Shown here: in pieces, positions 33,515-42,620 of the stretch | Layout: each line of letters opens with the position of its first letter | Position numbering within the stretch: the first letter of the stretch is position 1 | Source: Pseudomonas sp. QS1027 | GTDB taxonomy: Bacteria > Pseudomonadota > Gammaproteobacteria > Pseudomonadales > Pseudomonadaceae | Direction of reading: 5' to 3' | NCBI RefSeq assembly: GCF_002814235.1 | Contig: NZ_PHSU01000035.1 | Coordinates: 1-64,000 of the forward strand | DNA: 64,000 bases | The notes under the pieces: generated by a model | Databases searched by the model: none | Told to the model about the DNA's origin: nothing | Seen by the model: the letters and a program-made list of their open reading frames with translations, nothing else | Translations under genes and position numbers: made by a program

Positions 33515-34171
33515 CTATCGGGGGGCGTTGAGGGTTTGTGCCAGGACGATCTGCAGGATGTCGCGCACGTCCTGAGCGTTGGCGCCGAGAACGATTCGGG
33601 CAGGCAGATCGATCTTCCAGCTCTGTTTTTTCGGATCGCCCAGCAGCCGCGAGAGGATCAGGCCGGCTTGGCCGGTCTTGAGGTTTTCCATGACCCAGGC
33701 TTGGGTGGGACGCTTCCAGCGCTTGTCCTGGCGAACCCGGTAACCGGCCTTGAGCAAGGCGCGGGCCTGGGGGCGTGTGGCGTGGTCCTGATACTGAGGG
33801 GTTTTGTTCCAGCGGCGCAGACGCGCAGCGGCCATGGTTTGCGACCGACCTTGCTGATGTTCGTTGGCTACCCGCGATACACGACGGCTTTTCCAACCCA
33901 ACACGGCCTGTTGGGCATTCAGGCCAACCACTTGCAGGCCTTTGCCCAGGCCGCGCAGCATCTTGCGGTTACCGCCACTTTTGCGGCGGGCGTAAGGCGT
34001 TCCGTCCAGGTTGCGCTGGTCGCGGATACGCTTGCGGTCTTGGGTGCGTAGGCGTTTGCTGGCGGTATTCAGCACGCGGCGGCGTTTGGTGGCGGGCAGG
34101 TCCAGCAGTTGGAGTTGCGCCCGGGCATCCAACAGGCCGCGGATATCGAAATCAAGCATGGGCGTTGGCAT
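33515..34171 (-). CDS. Phage virion morphogenesis protein (P2 gpS-like)
   Basis: A 218-residue, very basic protein. The order LDARAQLQLLDLPATKRRR, RNLDGTPYA and RVANEHQQG matches the gpS/Mu gpG family used in tail completion. GGGAG precedes the ATG at 34171, and it overlaps the gpR-like gene by 20 bp as in P2. Confidence 0.85.
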   Translation of the reverse strand: MPTPMLDFDIRGLLDARAQLQLLDLPATKRRRVLNTASKRLRTQDRKRIRDQRNLDGTPYARRKSGGNRKMLRGLGKGLQVVGLNAQQAVLGWKSRRVSRVANEHQQGRSQTMAAARLRRWNKTPQYQDHATRPQARALLKAGYRVRQDKRWKRPTQAWVMENLKTGQAGLILSRLLGDPKKQSWKIDLPARIVLGANAQDVRDILQIVLAQTLNAPR

Positions 34172-34607
34172 GGCTCACGCTCCCGTGCTCGGCGATCCAC
34201 AGGTCATATGGGACGAACGCCCAGCGCTTGCCGAAGGCCTCGATCTCGCCGTCATCGGACTCGGCGAGGTGTTGGGGTTCGATAAAGTCCAGTTGCAGCT
34301 CGATGTCGGCCAGGTCCGGGTCGAGCTGGTCAATCTCAAAGGTGGGGGCGGCCAGGTCGTTGCTTTCCCGATCCGGGTCATTGACCTCCAACCACGACCC
34401 GACCAGGGCCATCAGTCGGGCAGGATTGTCGCCAAAGCGCTCCATGACGATGACGGCGCGATAGCGCATATCCCCCATGTGCAGCCCCTGCTCGGTGGGT
34501 TTCCAGAACAGCGGCAGGCTGACCTCTTCGGCCCAGCTGTCGAGCTGTTCGGGGGCTACCAGGCGACGGTCTATCAGGAACTCGGTCAGGGCGCGGAGCT
34601 TGTGCAT
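34152..34607 (-). CDS. Phage tail completion protein (P2 gpR-like)
   Basis: A 151-residue acidic protein starting MHKLRALTEFLIDRRLV, the typical gpR opening. It acts in tail completion with gpS. Its ATG shares one base with the stop of the gpL-like gene. In P2 the lysis genes lie between gpL and gpR; here these two genes touch, so no lysis gene is present at this site. Confidence 0.82.
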   Translation of the reverse strand: MHKLRALTEFLIDRRLVAPEQLDSWAEEVSLPLFWKPTEQGLHMGDMRYRAVIVMERFGDNPARLMALVGSWLEVNDPDRESNDLAAPTFEIDQLDPDLADIELQLDFIEPQHLAESDDGEIEAFGKRWAFVPYDLWIAEHGSVSHANAHA

Positions 34608-35068
34608 CAGATCAGCTCCGAGGTGATACGACTGCGGCCCTGAATCAGGCGTACGGCCTGCTGACTGAACGCCAGGAACTGCTCGGCGGTATCGGGCGCT
34701 TCTTTAGCCAGGTTCTGCGCCGACTCTCGACGGTTCACCGTGGCGAACTGGCTCAATAGAAAGGACTTGGCCCGGCAGTACACGGCGCGCTTGTAGCTGG
34801 CCACGTAGAAATGACGCTCGGGCAGTACCATCGGATCGGCACGGGATACCTGATGGATATCGACGCGCTGCCATTCGGCCTTACGTTTGGCCAGGTCGCT
34901 GTTCACTTCGTGCATGGCAGCGGTGATGCCATCCACCAGCAGTTCCAGCAGGTACTCCGCCGGCAGCCGATAGCTGCGCTGAAACTCGGCCACGTCGAGG
35001 TTCGGCCAGAAGCCGTCGTTGGGGATCGGGTGGTCGATCAGGTGGGTGGGTTTGCCGGAAAAGCTCAT
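34607..35068 (-). CDS. Head completion protein (P2 gpL-like)
   Basis: A 153-residue protein containing FWPNLDVAEFQRSYRLP and the stretch AEWQRVDIHQ, features of the gpL head completion family that closes the filled capsid. The ATG at 35068 is used; a 100-bp gap separates it from the small terminase gene. That gap has a GC-rich hairpin (35135-35160) but no gene. Confidence 0.82.
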   Translation of the reverse strand: MSFSGKPTHLIDHPIPNDGFWPNLDVAEFQRSYRLPAEYLLELLVDGITAAMHEVNSDLAKRKAEWQRVDIHQVSRADPMVLPERHFYVASYKRAVYCRAKSFLLSQFATVNRRESAQNLAKEAPDTAEQFLAFSQQAVRLIQGRSRITSELI

Positions 35069-35168
35069 GGCGGTGCGCTCGTTCGAAATAAAAAAACGGG
35101 GGTAACTGCTTGCGGTCGTTGGCGGATGCCAGGGCCTCGGCAGGCCCCCGCTGCGGGGGGTAAGTCGC

Positions 35169-35855
35169 TTATTGGCTTGCTTGCCGGAGCAGGGCCTTGG
35201 TGGCGTCATCCAGCCGGGTCTTTACCTGGATGCCGGGATACAAGGTCACGGCGCGCTCAAAGTGGGCGATAGCCTCGCTCCACTGCTCCCGGTCCATGGC
35301 GATACAACCGAGCAACTTGTGGTAGCGCGCCGGGATCTTTTCGAACAACTGCCATTCGCCATCGACGCGGGGGAGCAGCCGTGACAGGTAGGGTTCGGGG
35401 CTGCGATGAGCCTTGTATTCAGCGTCGGCCCACTCGATCACCGTGTCGGCGACGAAGGTCGGGATATCGCGCCGAAAGCGTTCGGGCATTGGCTGTTTCT
35501 GTTGCATGGCGAAGTCGGCCAGCTCCAGGCCCTCCTCGAACTGCTCGGTGTCGAACAGCCAGATCAGGACTTGCATCAGGATCGGGTTTGGGTGGTTCAG
35601 GCCCGAATCCCGATAACGCTGCACGTACTCCCGGTATTTGGGCAGCAGCTCGTCGCGCTTGAGACGCTGGCGGGCGTCCAGGGCGTTGAGGTCCGACAAG
35701 CGCGCCAGATCCTCGGCCATGGCGCTGTTCATCAGGGCCAGGTGCTTTCGCGCATTGGCCGGGCCGGCCAGGGCTTGGGTCGGGGTGTAGGGCTGGTCGT
35801 TGGCGACGGGCCCTTGGTCGAGGATCCGTTGTTTATGTTTGAGGGCCAGACTCAT
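35169..35855 (-). CDS. Terminase small subunit (P2 gpM-like)
   Basis: A 228-residue protein with the gpM pattern: LARLSDLNALDARQRLKRDE, LPKYREYVQRY and a TPR-like C-terminal end (AIAHFERAVTLYPGIQ). With the large subunit it cuts cos DNA and starts packaging. It overlaps the capsid gene by four bases. It is intact although its partner gene is broken. Confidence 0.88.
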   Translation of the reverse strand: MSLALKHKQRILDQGPVANDQPYTPTQALAGPANARKHLALMNSAMAEDLARLSDLNALDARQRLKRDELLPKYREYVQRYRDSGLNHPNPILMQVLIWLFDTEQFEEGLELADFAMQQKQPMPERFRRDIPTFVADTVIEWADAEYKAHRSPEPYLSRLLPRVDGEWQLFEKIPARYHKLLGCIAMDREQWSEAIAHFERAVTLYPGIQVKTRLDDATKALLRQASQ

Positions 35856-36913
35856 GCCGCATCTCCCCCTTCCGGGGGGGCTTCGGGCAACGTGTCGGGA
35901 ACAAACTCGACGTTGTCCGCTTCGATGCCGGCGAATTTCCCCAATTGCTCGACGACGTAACCTTCGTTGCGGCTGTTGTAGTCCTCAGTCCGCGAGCGCC
36001 TTGGGTTTTCCAGCAGGTGGCGGCGCCAGGAGGTGTCCTGAAAGTAGATCGACAGGTTGTTGAAACTGGTGACGACCACGCCCTTGGGCGGGAAGAACGG
36101 GCAGCTGTAGCAAGGCAGACCGCCGTAGGTGGCGATGACCTGGGCCATTTCGAGACGTTCTTTTTCCGTGGGGGTGCGGCCTTGGGCGGCGTAGAGCTTG
36201 CCCTTCTCATGGGACAGCAGATCTCGACCGATCAGGGCGACCAGATCACCGCTGCCGCGAAACACCTCATCGATCATGAGCGACACGTCGTGCACCAGGG
36301 CGTCCAAGTTCGGGTAATCCCCCGTGCCGCCGATCTGGATTTTGCCAGGCGTGGCGCCCTCGGTCAGGATCTGCTCCGGCGCCTGTTCGCGCACCAGTTG
36401 AAGCCAGCCTTTGTTCACGTCCTGAAGCATGGGGTGGGCCACCGGATTGGTGTCGGCGGCCGCGTGGGTGCCGTGCCAGCCGATCATGATTCGGTCCAGG
36501 CCCATGCCGGTATGCACCGCTTTGCTGTAGCGCTGGGCAAAGTCAGGGAACTTGGCCCAGGCGTCGATGGTGGCGAACGGCAGGGCGACATCGCTTTGGG
36601 TGTCGAACAGTTCGTATTCCTGGCCGTTCAGGTCGAGCAGGTTCTTCGGCACCCGATCGGCTCGGGTCACGTCGGTGCGCCCGGTCGAGGGGCCGCTCAA
36701 GCCGAGGATGACTTTCTGTCCGCGAAGCTCCCTGACCGGGACGATGTTGATGCGCTGGAGAAAGGCCGAACTCAAGGTGATCTTGTCGTTCAGGGTCTGC
36801 GCCATGGTCGGTTCAATATTGAACTCTTCCTGGGCGCAGCGAACACCGTAGGTCCGGGCAACGGCGGCTTGCAGGGCGTAATAACGCTGCCGGGCTTTAG
36901 CGCTCAGGCTCAT
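35852..36913 (-). CDS. Major capsid protein (P2 gpN-like)
   Basis: A 353-residue protein of the P2 major capsid family: QTLNDKITLSSAFLQRINIV near the start, ELRGQKVILGLSGPSTGRTD, and the late YGGLPCYSCPFFPPKGVVVT region. It forms the icosahedral head, processed by gpO. It overlaps the scaffold stop (ATGA) and appears complete. Confidence 0.92.
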   Translation of the reverse strand: MSLSAKARQRYYALQAAVARTYGVRCAQEEFNIEPTMAQTLNDKITLSSAFLQRINIVPVRELRGQKVILGLSGPSTGRTDVTRADRVPKNLLDLNGQEYELFDTQSDVALPFATIDAWAKFPDFAQRYSKAVHTGMGLDRIMIGWHGTHAAADTNPVAHPMLQDVNKGWLQLVREQAPEQILTEGATPGKIQIGGTGDYPNLDALVHDVSLMIDEVFRGSGDLVALIGRDLLSHEKGKLYAAQGRTPTEKERLEMAQVIATYGGLPCYSCPFFPPKGVVVTSFNNLSIYFQDTSWRRHLLENPRRSRTEDYNSRNEGYVVEQLGKFAGIEADNVEFVPDTLPEAPPEGGDAA

Positions 36914-37749
36914 CAGTAGACCTCCTCTTGCGGGTCATCGACAGCGCCGGTGGTGGGCGGGATCTCTTGGCCCGCGCCCTGGTTCAGTGCCTTGTTGAAG
37001 GTCTCGGTCAGCGCGTCCAGCGTGCTCTTGAGGCTTTTGTATTCCTCGGACTGGAGCGCGGCGGATGGTTCGGTGGGAGCGGGTTTGTCCGGTTGCGCGG
37101 CAAAGGTCGCGGCGCTTTTTTCGAGGCTTGCTGCCGCGTTGCCGAGTTTTTCCACTGCGGCGGTAAAGGCCTCGACCGATTTCGGTTCCATGGAGGGGGT
37201 CTCGTCGTGAGGGGGTTCAGGCGCGTCTTTACGGTTCAACTGGCTAAACAGCCGGGAGAAGAAGGCCATGACGCGGGTGTCGTCGGGATCGCTCGCCGAC
37301 AGGTCGTCCAGCGGTTCGGGGGCGCCGAAATGGTTGCCGTCACCGGCCCTGCGCGAGAAATGCAGGGCGTCGGTGCCGAGGCTGGCGGGCTGGTCGGTGA
37401 TCGCGAGGCCCGCCAGGTAGGGTTTGCCGCTGTCGGCAAAGTTGGGGCGGATCTCGATGCTGGTGAAGAGCTTCTGCGCTTCCTTGTTGAGCTGGAGCAA
37501 GCGGTCGTTGGGCTTGAGTTGGGCAAACAGGCCGACGCGGCCGTCAGCCAGGTCTCGGCACTTGAGGGCGGCGACAGTACCGAAATTCCCCAGGTAGCGA
37601 ATGTGTTCGTACCAGATGACGGCGGTGTAATGGTTCGGGTTGTAGTGGGTCGCCATGTCGCGCAGGTCCTGGGCATCGAGGGTGCGGCCATCGGCGGTCT
37701 TGCCGCTGGTGGCAACGCGTTTCCAATCGGTGACAAGGGCGCGGGTCAT
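36913..37749 (-). CDS. Capsid scaffolding protease (P2 gpO-like)
   Basis: A 278-residue scaffold with an N-terminal serine protease (His in YNPNHYTAVIWYEHIR, Ser in ITDQPASLGT) and a C-terminal helical scaffold with charged Ala/Gln-rich stretches. It directs assembly of the capsid and cleaves itself and the capsid protein. It is the first gene of the late operon; the 162-bp gap to the divergent terminase remnant must hold the late promoter. No strong ribosome site is visible. Confidence 0.88.
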   Translation of the reverse strand: MTRALVTDWKRVATSGKTADGRTLDAQDLRDMATHYNPNHYTAVIWYEHIRYLGNFGTVAALKCRDLADGRVGLFAQLKPNDRLLQLNKEAQKLFTSIEIRPNFADSGKPYLAGLAITDQPASLGTDALHFSRRAGDGNHFGAPEPLDDLSASDPDDTRVMAFFSRLFSQLNRKDAPEPPHDETPSMEPKSVEAFTAAVEKLGNAAASLEKSAATFAAQPDKPAPTEPSAALQSEEYKSLKSTLDALTETFNKALNQGAGQEIPPTTGAVDDPQEEVY

Positions 37750-37911
37750 AAGGGTGTTTGCTCGGTTGGGTATGCAGTTGCCGTCACGATAGGCACCTGA
37801 AAGACCGTGAACAAACGGTTCTACTGCGCGTTTCTCCTATAAGTGATAAGTAGGATTTTTTCGGGGTTTTTGAGCGGGTTTCGCGGGTTTTCGCTGCATA
37901 AACTGCGCTCC
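37750..37911. promoter_or_regulatory. Divergent late promoter region
   Basis: The gap between scaffold and terminase starts. An imperfect inverted repeat ACCGT-6-ACGGT lies at about 37804-37819. P2-type late promoters need an activator and no clear sigma-70 boxes are seen. Confidence 0.4.
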
Positions 37912-38163
37912 ATGCCCTACTCAATCGAAATCAAAGAGACTGCCAAACGCCTCTATTTACGGCGCTGCAAGCCGCGAGAAATCCAGGCCCAGCTCAAGCT
38001 GTCCAACGTCCGTATCGTCTACTACTGGATCGAGAAAGGCGGATGGGATGACCTGCTGTCCGATGAGGAACCGCTGACGGCGGTAAGCCGCCGCATCACC
38101 TTGTTGTTGGAAAAATCGGGGGCGCTGGCCAAGGGGGAACTGGACGAGTTGGACCGGCTGAGG
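37912..38163 (+). pseudogene. Truncated terminase large subunit (P2 gpP-like)
   Basis: The first 83 or so codons are those of the P2-type terminase ATPase (MPYSIEIKETAKRLYLRR, VRIVYYWIEKGGWDDLLSDE, LTAVSRRI, ELDELDRL). After about 38163 the frame stays open but encodes unrelated residues and the plus strand becomes antisense to a minus-strand gene. Walker A and nuclease domains are absent. A deletion removed the remaining 500 or so codons and the portal gene expected after it. Confidence 0.82.
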
Positions 38164-38394
38164 CGTTTGGCTCAGGGCAACCAGTGCCTGTTGCAACCGC
38201 TCATAAGCGAGGCCCAGCAGGGCGTTGTCGCGTGGCACCTGCCTGACGATCCGGACGGATACAAAGACCTCGCGCGGCATTTGTCCGGGGGAGTACGGGT
38301 CCGTAGAATCGGGTCGGGGCCTGCGCATCAGGCGGTAATGCATCAGGACCGTGGACGTGTGTGGCTCAAAAGGGTCGTGCTGTTCAGGGTTCAT
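37957..38394 (-). CDS. Chimeric frame: phage gene cut by the terminase deletion
   Basis: A 145-codon frame starting MNPEQHDPFEPHTSTVLMH with GGAG upstream. Its first 75-80 residues look like a normal early phage gene; from about 38163 down it is read antisense through the terminase remnant, which is unlikely to be native. The natural C-terminus was therefore probably lost at the same junction. Function unknown. Confidence 0.6.
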   Translation of the reverse strand: MNPEQHDPFEPHTSTVLMHYRLMRRPRPDSTDPYSPGQMPREVFVSVRIVRQVPRDNALLGLAYERLQQALVALSQTPQPVQLVQFPLGQRPRFFQQQGDAAAYRRQRFLIGQQVIPSAFLDPVVDDTDVGQLELGLDFSRLAAP

Positions 38395-38467
38395 CGGTGT
38401 GTTGCTCCGTGGTTGATACGGATGCCGAGGGGGTTGCCGGCAAGCTCTCCCCCTCAGCCCCATCCTT

Positions 38468-38719
38468 TCAGGCTTCCCGCTTGGGGCTCGCCGTGTAGAT
38501 CGGGCGCAGGTTGCGCACGACTTCAAACATTCCCATGTCGATGCCGTCGACCCGTTTCAGGTGAACGGTGCAGACCCTTCTCGGCGGGTCCAGAGGACGC
38601 TGGCGCCAGTAGAAGCTGGTGACCAGTTCCGCCAGGTTCGTCGGGGTGCAGACGTCGTAGTAATGGTCGGGCAGCGTGATGCGCTCGGCGTCGCCGTTGA
38701 TGCTGTAGAAGATGTCCAT
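38468..38719 (-). CDS. Small early phage protein, unknown
   Basis: An 83-residue protein starting MDIFYSINGDAERITLPDHY. Not recognised. It shares one base with the upstream DUF7673-like gene and lies in a run of small minus-strand genes between the primase and the deletion junction, so it belongs to the early operon. Confidence 0.65.
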   Translation of the reverse strand: MDIFYSINGDAERITLPDHYYDVCTPTNLAELVTSFYWRQRPLDPPRRVCTVHLKRVDGIDMGMFEVVRNLRPIYTASPKREA

Positions 38720-39078
38720 CAGTGCGTTACCACCGGCGCCCAGCGCTTCACCAGTTGGGTCCAGATCGATTGGCCGTTCTCCACGCGCTGATGGACTTCA
38801 ACTTCCGGCTGGTAGTCCATGGACAGGACGCTCATGCAGTCCTGGAACAACGCCAGGTCCAATAGACGCAGTTCGGTCAGGTCGAACGGGTAGCTGTCGC
38901 CGTCGTAAAGACCGAGCAGGAAGCGACCGACGATGCGGCTCTGCCCGAAGTCCTGCTGCGCGACGTGCACCAGGCGGTTCAGGGCGTATTCACCTGCCAC
39001 GACGATGAAAGGCCGTAGTTCGCGGTAAATGATTATTTCGACGAGGGACTTGGGCAGGCCGTTGAGGTTGTTGGTCAT
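38719..39078 (-). CDS. DUF7673-like phage protein
   Basis: A 119-residue protein with ALNRLVHVAQQDFGQSRIVG followed by FLLGLYDGDSYPFDLTELRL, resembling the DUF7673 family seen on Pseudomonas phages and conjugative elements. Its function is unknown. ATGA overlap with the preceding gene shows tight coupling. Confidence 0.65.
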   Translation of the reverse strand: MTNNLNGLPKSLVEIIIYRELRPFIVVAGEYALNRLVHVAQQDFGQSRIVGRFLLGLYDGDSYPFDLTELRLLDLALFQDCMSVLSMDYQPEVEVHQRVENGQSIWTQLVKRWAPVVTH

Positions 39079-39275
39079 GGGTGTTGCTCCTTGTTTCGTG
39101 ATTGAGAAAGTTGATGTCGCTGGGTGTTGAGCCGCGTCCGCATGTCTTCACGCAAAGCGGTTTTTTGCTTCGGGTCGTTGAGCCAGTCGACGATTTCCTG
39201 TCGGCTCCACCGGGTCAGCAGGTGGCGGGCAAGGCAATCGCGGCGAAAGGCTTCCTGTTCCGAAAGTTCGGTCAT
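39075..39275 (-). CDS. Small early phage protein, unknown
   Basis: A 66-residue basic protein (MTELSEQEAFRRDCLARHLL at the start, then RWSRQEIVDWLNDP). It overlaps both neighbours by four bases, which supports it as a real gene. Not recognised. Confidence 0.6.
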   Translation of the reverse strand: MTELSEQEAFRRDCLARHLLTRWSRQEIVDWLNDPKQKTALREDMRTRLNTQRHQLSQSRNKEQHP

Positions 39276-39580
39276 CGTCGTGCTGGCGCGGAGGTCATTC
39301 GCGGGCGGGCTCTTGGCGTCTGGAATTTTTGAACCATGGCCGGATGGGAGGGCCGTTTGGCCTTGTTCTGTGCCGTTTCGCGTGCGACTATCGGTCGTTC
39401 AGCGGGGGTGGAATGTGCTGAACTATTGAGGTGTGGATAAAGTCCTGGAGCCCCTGTGTTTAAAGGCCCGTAGCGGCATTCAATCAGGCGGGAAGTAATG
39501 GAATGTGGCTGGAATGAAAAGTGGTTCAGTGTCGGACGCTGAACTTCCAGTAGTGAGATTTCATAAGTAGCTGTATTCAT
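39272..39580 (-). CDS. Possible small phage protein, Pro/Ser-rich
   Basis: A 102-codon frame starting MNTATYEISLLEVQRP, with AGAGG nine bases before the ATG. The sequence is rich in Pro, Ser, Arg and Thr and may be disordered. It overlaps the next gene by four bases. Weak support for a product beyond the ribosome site and coupling. Confidence 0.45.
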   Translation of the reverse strand: MNTATYEISLLEVQRPTLNHFSFQPHSITSRLIECRYGPLNTGAPGLYPHLNSSAHSTPAERPIVARETAQNKAKRPSHPAMVQKFQTPRARPRMTSAPARR

Positions 39581-39697
39581 TTGATATTTACCTCTTAGTT
39601 CAAAAATTACAGATGGAAAAGGGCACCACACACAGGCTCTGGGTCAAATCGCAGGCAGCCGATCCCCTTGGATGAAAAACGCTTTCCAGTCAGTTAG

Positions 39698-42376
39698 TTA
39701 TCGATGTTTCTTGAACAGCCAGCAGTTGATGGTGCGGCGTTCGATCCGGGAGTAGGTCTTCCGGCTTTCCATGAAGGTGTAGGTCGTGCTCTTTGGCAGG
39801 GCGCGCTGGAGTTGCACCCGCGTCAGTACCTCCTGGCCAGCTTTGCGACAGGCCTCCTGAAAGTGTTCGATGTTGATGGCGATGACGCCGCGGTCGCTGC
39901 TGTGATTGAGGGTTTCGTGAATTTCCTCGCGGGTGCCGTGGGCGTCGGTGATGCTGACCCGGCGCTCGTTGAGGTACTGGTAGATCTGCCAGAACGCAGC
40001 GGCGTCCGGGTGTTCCAAGCGGCAGCGTTGTTGTCGGTCGATGGCCCGCACTTCCAAGTGTTTGGCGAGTTGTTCGGTGTCGGCATCGGTCCAGGCCGGG
40101 AACAGCGCTTGTGTGGCGTAGGCGGCGGCCAGGACCTGGGCATGGGTCATGGTGATCCGGGCGTCGGTAATGGCCCCGACCGATTGCATGCGTTGTTCGA
40201 AGCGGGGGAAAACGTCGAAGTAGCGGTCGAGCCAGCCTTGTTCGAATGACAGGCAACGGCGCAGGTAGCCGCCCAGGTATCGGGCGTCCAAGGCTTTGAG
40301 TCGATCGGCCAAAGGCTTGAGGGCCAGGGAGTGGTGCTCCTTGCTGGCATGCAGGTGAACGATCCGCGACAGGAAGGCTATGGAGGCGTCGACACTGGCG
40401 TTTTGTGAGATGGCCAGGGCCCCGCGCCATAGAGTGGTGCGCGTTTCGTTGCCGGTGGTTTTGGCGCCTGTTACGCGCAGTTTTGCGTGGTAGTCGAACA
40501 GGTTTTTGTAGTCGTCGAAGTTGAACTGCACAATGACTTTTCGGCCCTGGGCGTCGGTGTATTCGCGGTCCGATTCGATCAGCACCACAGGCAGGTTGCT
40601 CACTTCGGCGAAGGCGCGGGAGAGGCCCACGGCACTCGCGCCCGTGCCGCTGGGGCGGGTGCCTTCTTCGTTGGCGCGCCCGGCCAGCCGCCAGAGGAAA
40701 CGCAGCAAAGTGGTTTTCCCCGCGCCGGGATCGCCGGTGAATTCGAGCACGGCGAATGAGCCCTGGCGGACACCGATCTGCTGGACAAAGAAAGAGGCGG
40801 TCCACCAGGACAGGACGGCCAGCCCGTTCAGGCCGTTGACGGCGAGGAAGTCCGGGAACCATTCCGGGTCGAAGTCCCGGCCCTTGTCCATCACAAAGGT
40901 GCTGAGGGTGGTTTTAACCCCGTCGCTGCCGACCTCTATGAAGCCGTGTTTGTTGACCGGCAGTTCGCGGCCTTGGTAGTAGCCGTAGCCGGGAAAGCAG
41001 TAGATGCCGCTGGTGTCGTCATAGCCCACGAACGGCAGGCTGCGGACGGTGCGCACGGCGCGGGATTCGTCGTTGAGCCATTTGGCTTTGAGCATGGCCA
41101 GGACGCTTTCGCCGCCTTCGAAGTTGCCGCCTGGGGTGTGTTCAAGCAGTGAGCGGGCGAAGCCGCGTGGGTCGGTGATCGAGCTGGGGGCCAGGGGCGC
41201 TTTGCAACTGCGGCTTTTGTCCGGGAAGCGGAAGTCGAAGAAGTAGCGCTGTTCGCCCGTCACGATGTCCTTTTCCAGATACTCTAGGTCAGGGATGCAG
41301 TTCGCGACCTGTTTGATTTTCAGGTGCCGCGTGAAGAGCTCGCGGTTGCCCTCGACCTTGTCGTCTCCCAGGTCTTTGCCCAGTTCGGCCTGGTTAACAC
41401 GGGCGGAGTAGAGGCGATTGCGGAACTCCATCAGGTAGAAAGCCACCGGCCGGCGCAGGTAGAGCAGGTACGCCAGTTTGGCAGTGCTCTCGGCGGTGAA
41501 CAGGCGCCCTCGATAGCAGGCCTCTTGCATGAAGTCAGCGGTCAGTTGGCGGTCGCGGTAGACATCGTCCCAGTCGCGTTCGCCGGCCAGGGCGACCCAG
41601 CCGATTTCGTGCATCTCGCGCAGTTGGCTCAGGTATTTGGGGATGTATTTGTGTCCGGCCGCGTCGTCGTCCAGGGCGATGACCCAGGTGATCAGCTTGC
41701 CCTTGTGGGCCTCGATGATGTCCCACGGGAAGTTGACGCAACTGATCGCGGCTATGGCCTTGAACCCGGCCAGGTGCAGGGCGATGGCGTGGAAGATGCC
41801 TTCGACGATGTAGACCCGGTCGTTGTTGTCGAAGGTCGTGCCCTTGGGCATCCAACCGTTGGCCTTGTAGGACATGCCGTGTTTGATACCGGCCTTGATG
41901 CCGTCATTGGCTTTGACCGCGGCGGTGTCGATAAGGCGTTCCCAGTAGCCGTTGCACAGGGGGAAGCGCACGGTGTCCGCCCAGGTGCCATCGGCGAGCT
42001 TGCGCCGGCCTTGTTCGTACCAGCCTTTCAGGCGCTGGATGTCGAATCCGCGGTTGCGCTGCAGGTAGGCGTCGGCCGTGGCGTTGGGTTCTTCGTTGGT
42101 GGCGGGGAAACGCTCACTGAGGTTTTCGAACAGGTAGTGGTAACGCTCGTGGGTCTTCTCTTCGAACTGGCATTCGGACTCGCGATTGCATTTCAGCACG
42201 TAGGGTTTTTCCCGGCTGATGAATAGCCGGCGCTGGCCGCAATTCGGGCATTTGCCTTTTTGCAGGTACTTCTTGCCGATGTCTTCGAAGTCGAGCTGGG
42301 GGTCTTGCTCCAGGGCGTTCAGGACGTCCGTGCGGTAGAGCTCGTCGAAGTGTTTCTGATCGTGTTTGGGTTTCAT
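39698..42376 (-). CDS. Phage DNA primase-helicase (zinc finger, TOPRIM, P-loop ATPase)
   Basis: An 892-residue replication protein. A zinc finger (CPNCG ... CNRESEC) lies near residues 43-70; the TOPRIM domain follows (YIVEGIFHAIAL about 190, VIALDDDAAGHKY about 232); the P-loop EFTGDPGAGKTTLL is near residue 560 with VVLIESD as Walker B. It primes and unwinds phage DNA. It is the main early gene, transcribed after the cox-like regulator, 9 bp away. The frame seems complete. Confidence 0.85.
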   Translation of the reverse strand: MKPKHDQKHFDELYRTDVLNALEQDPQLDFEDIGKKYLQKGKCPNCGQRRLFISREKPYVLKCNRESECQFEEKTHERYHYLFENLSERFPATNEEPNATADAYLQRNRGFDIQRLKGWYEQGRRKLADGTWADTVRFPLCNGYWERLIDTAAVKANDGIKAGIKHGMSYKANGWMPKGTTFDNNDRVYIVEGIFHAIALHLAGFKAIAAISCVNFPWDIIEAHKGKLITWVIALDDDAAGHKYIPKYLSQLREMHEIGWVALAGERDWDDVYRDRQLTADFMQEACYRGRLFTAESTAKLAYLLYLRRPVAFYLMEFRNRLYSARVNQAELGKDLGDDKVEGNRELFTRHLKIKQVANCIPDLEYLEKDIVTGEQRYFFDFRFPDKSRSCKAPLAPSSITDPRGFARSLLEHTPGGNFEGGESVLAMLKAKWLNDESRAVRTVRSLPFVGYDDTSGIYCFPGYGYYQGRELPVNKHGFIEVGSDGVKTTLSTFVMDKGRDFDPEWFPDFLAVNGLNGLAVLSWWTASFFVQQIGVRQGSFAVLEFTGDPGAGKTTLLRFLWRLAGRANEEGTRPSGTGASAVGLSRAFAEVSNLPVVLIESDREYTDAQGRKVIVQFNFDDYKNLFDYHAKLRVTGAKTTGNETRTTLWRGALAISQNASVDASIAFLSRIVHLHASKEHHSLALKPLADRLKALDARYLGGYLRRCLSFEQGWLDRYFDVFPRFEQRMQSVGAITDARITMTHAQVLAAAYATQALFPAWTDADTEQLAKHLEVRAIDRQQRCRLEHPDAAAFWQIYQYLNERRVSITDAHGTREEIHETLNHSSDRGVIAINIEHFQEACRKAGQEVLTRVQLQRALPKSTTYTFMESRKTYSRIERRTINCWLFKKHR

Positions 42377-42385
42377 GCCGGCCCC

Positions 42386-42607
42386 TTAACGCAAACCGTC
42401 AGTGGTGTTGACGCGCTCGGCCTGGGCGGCGGCTTCGGCCAGCAGGGCGATCATGTTGACCAGAACGGCCTGTTTGGACCCGTCGCCTTTTTCCCTGATC
42501 AGGATGCGCCCGAGCTGGATGTCGTGGCGGATGGCACGCTCAGACTGACCAGAGCGACGCGCGAGCTCCCGCACGGTGGTATAGGGCGTGTCGATACAGA
42601 TCTGCAT
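42386..42607 (-). CDS. Cox-like phage regulator/excisionase
   Basis: A 73-residue protein with a helix-turn-helix at its start (TTVRELARRSGQSERAIRHD). In P2-like phages Cox lies divergent from the C repressor, represses the lysogenic promoter and promotes excision, and this gene holds that place. The ATG at 42607 is used. Its promoter region overlaps the operators at 42621-42676. Confidence 0.75.
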   Translation of the reverse strand: MQICIDTPYTTVRELARRSGQSERAIRHDIQLGRILIREKGDGSKQAVLVNMIALLAEAAAQAERVNTTDGLR

Positions 42608-42620
42608 TTGGTAAGCTCCG

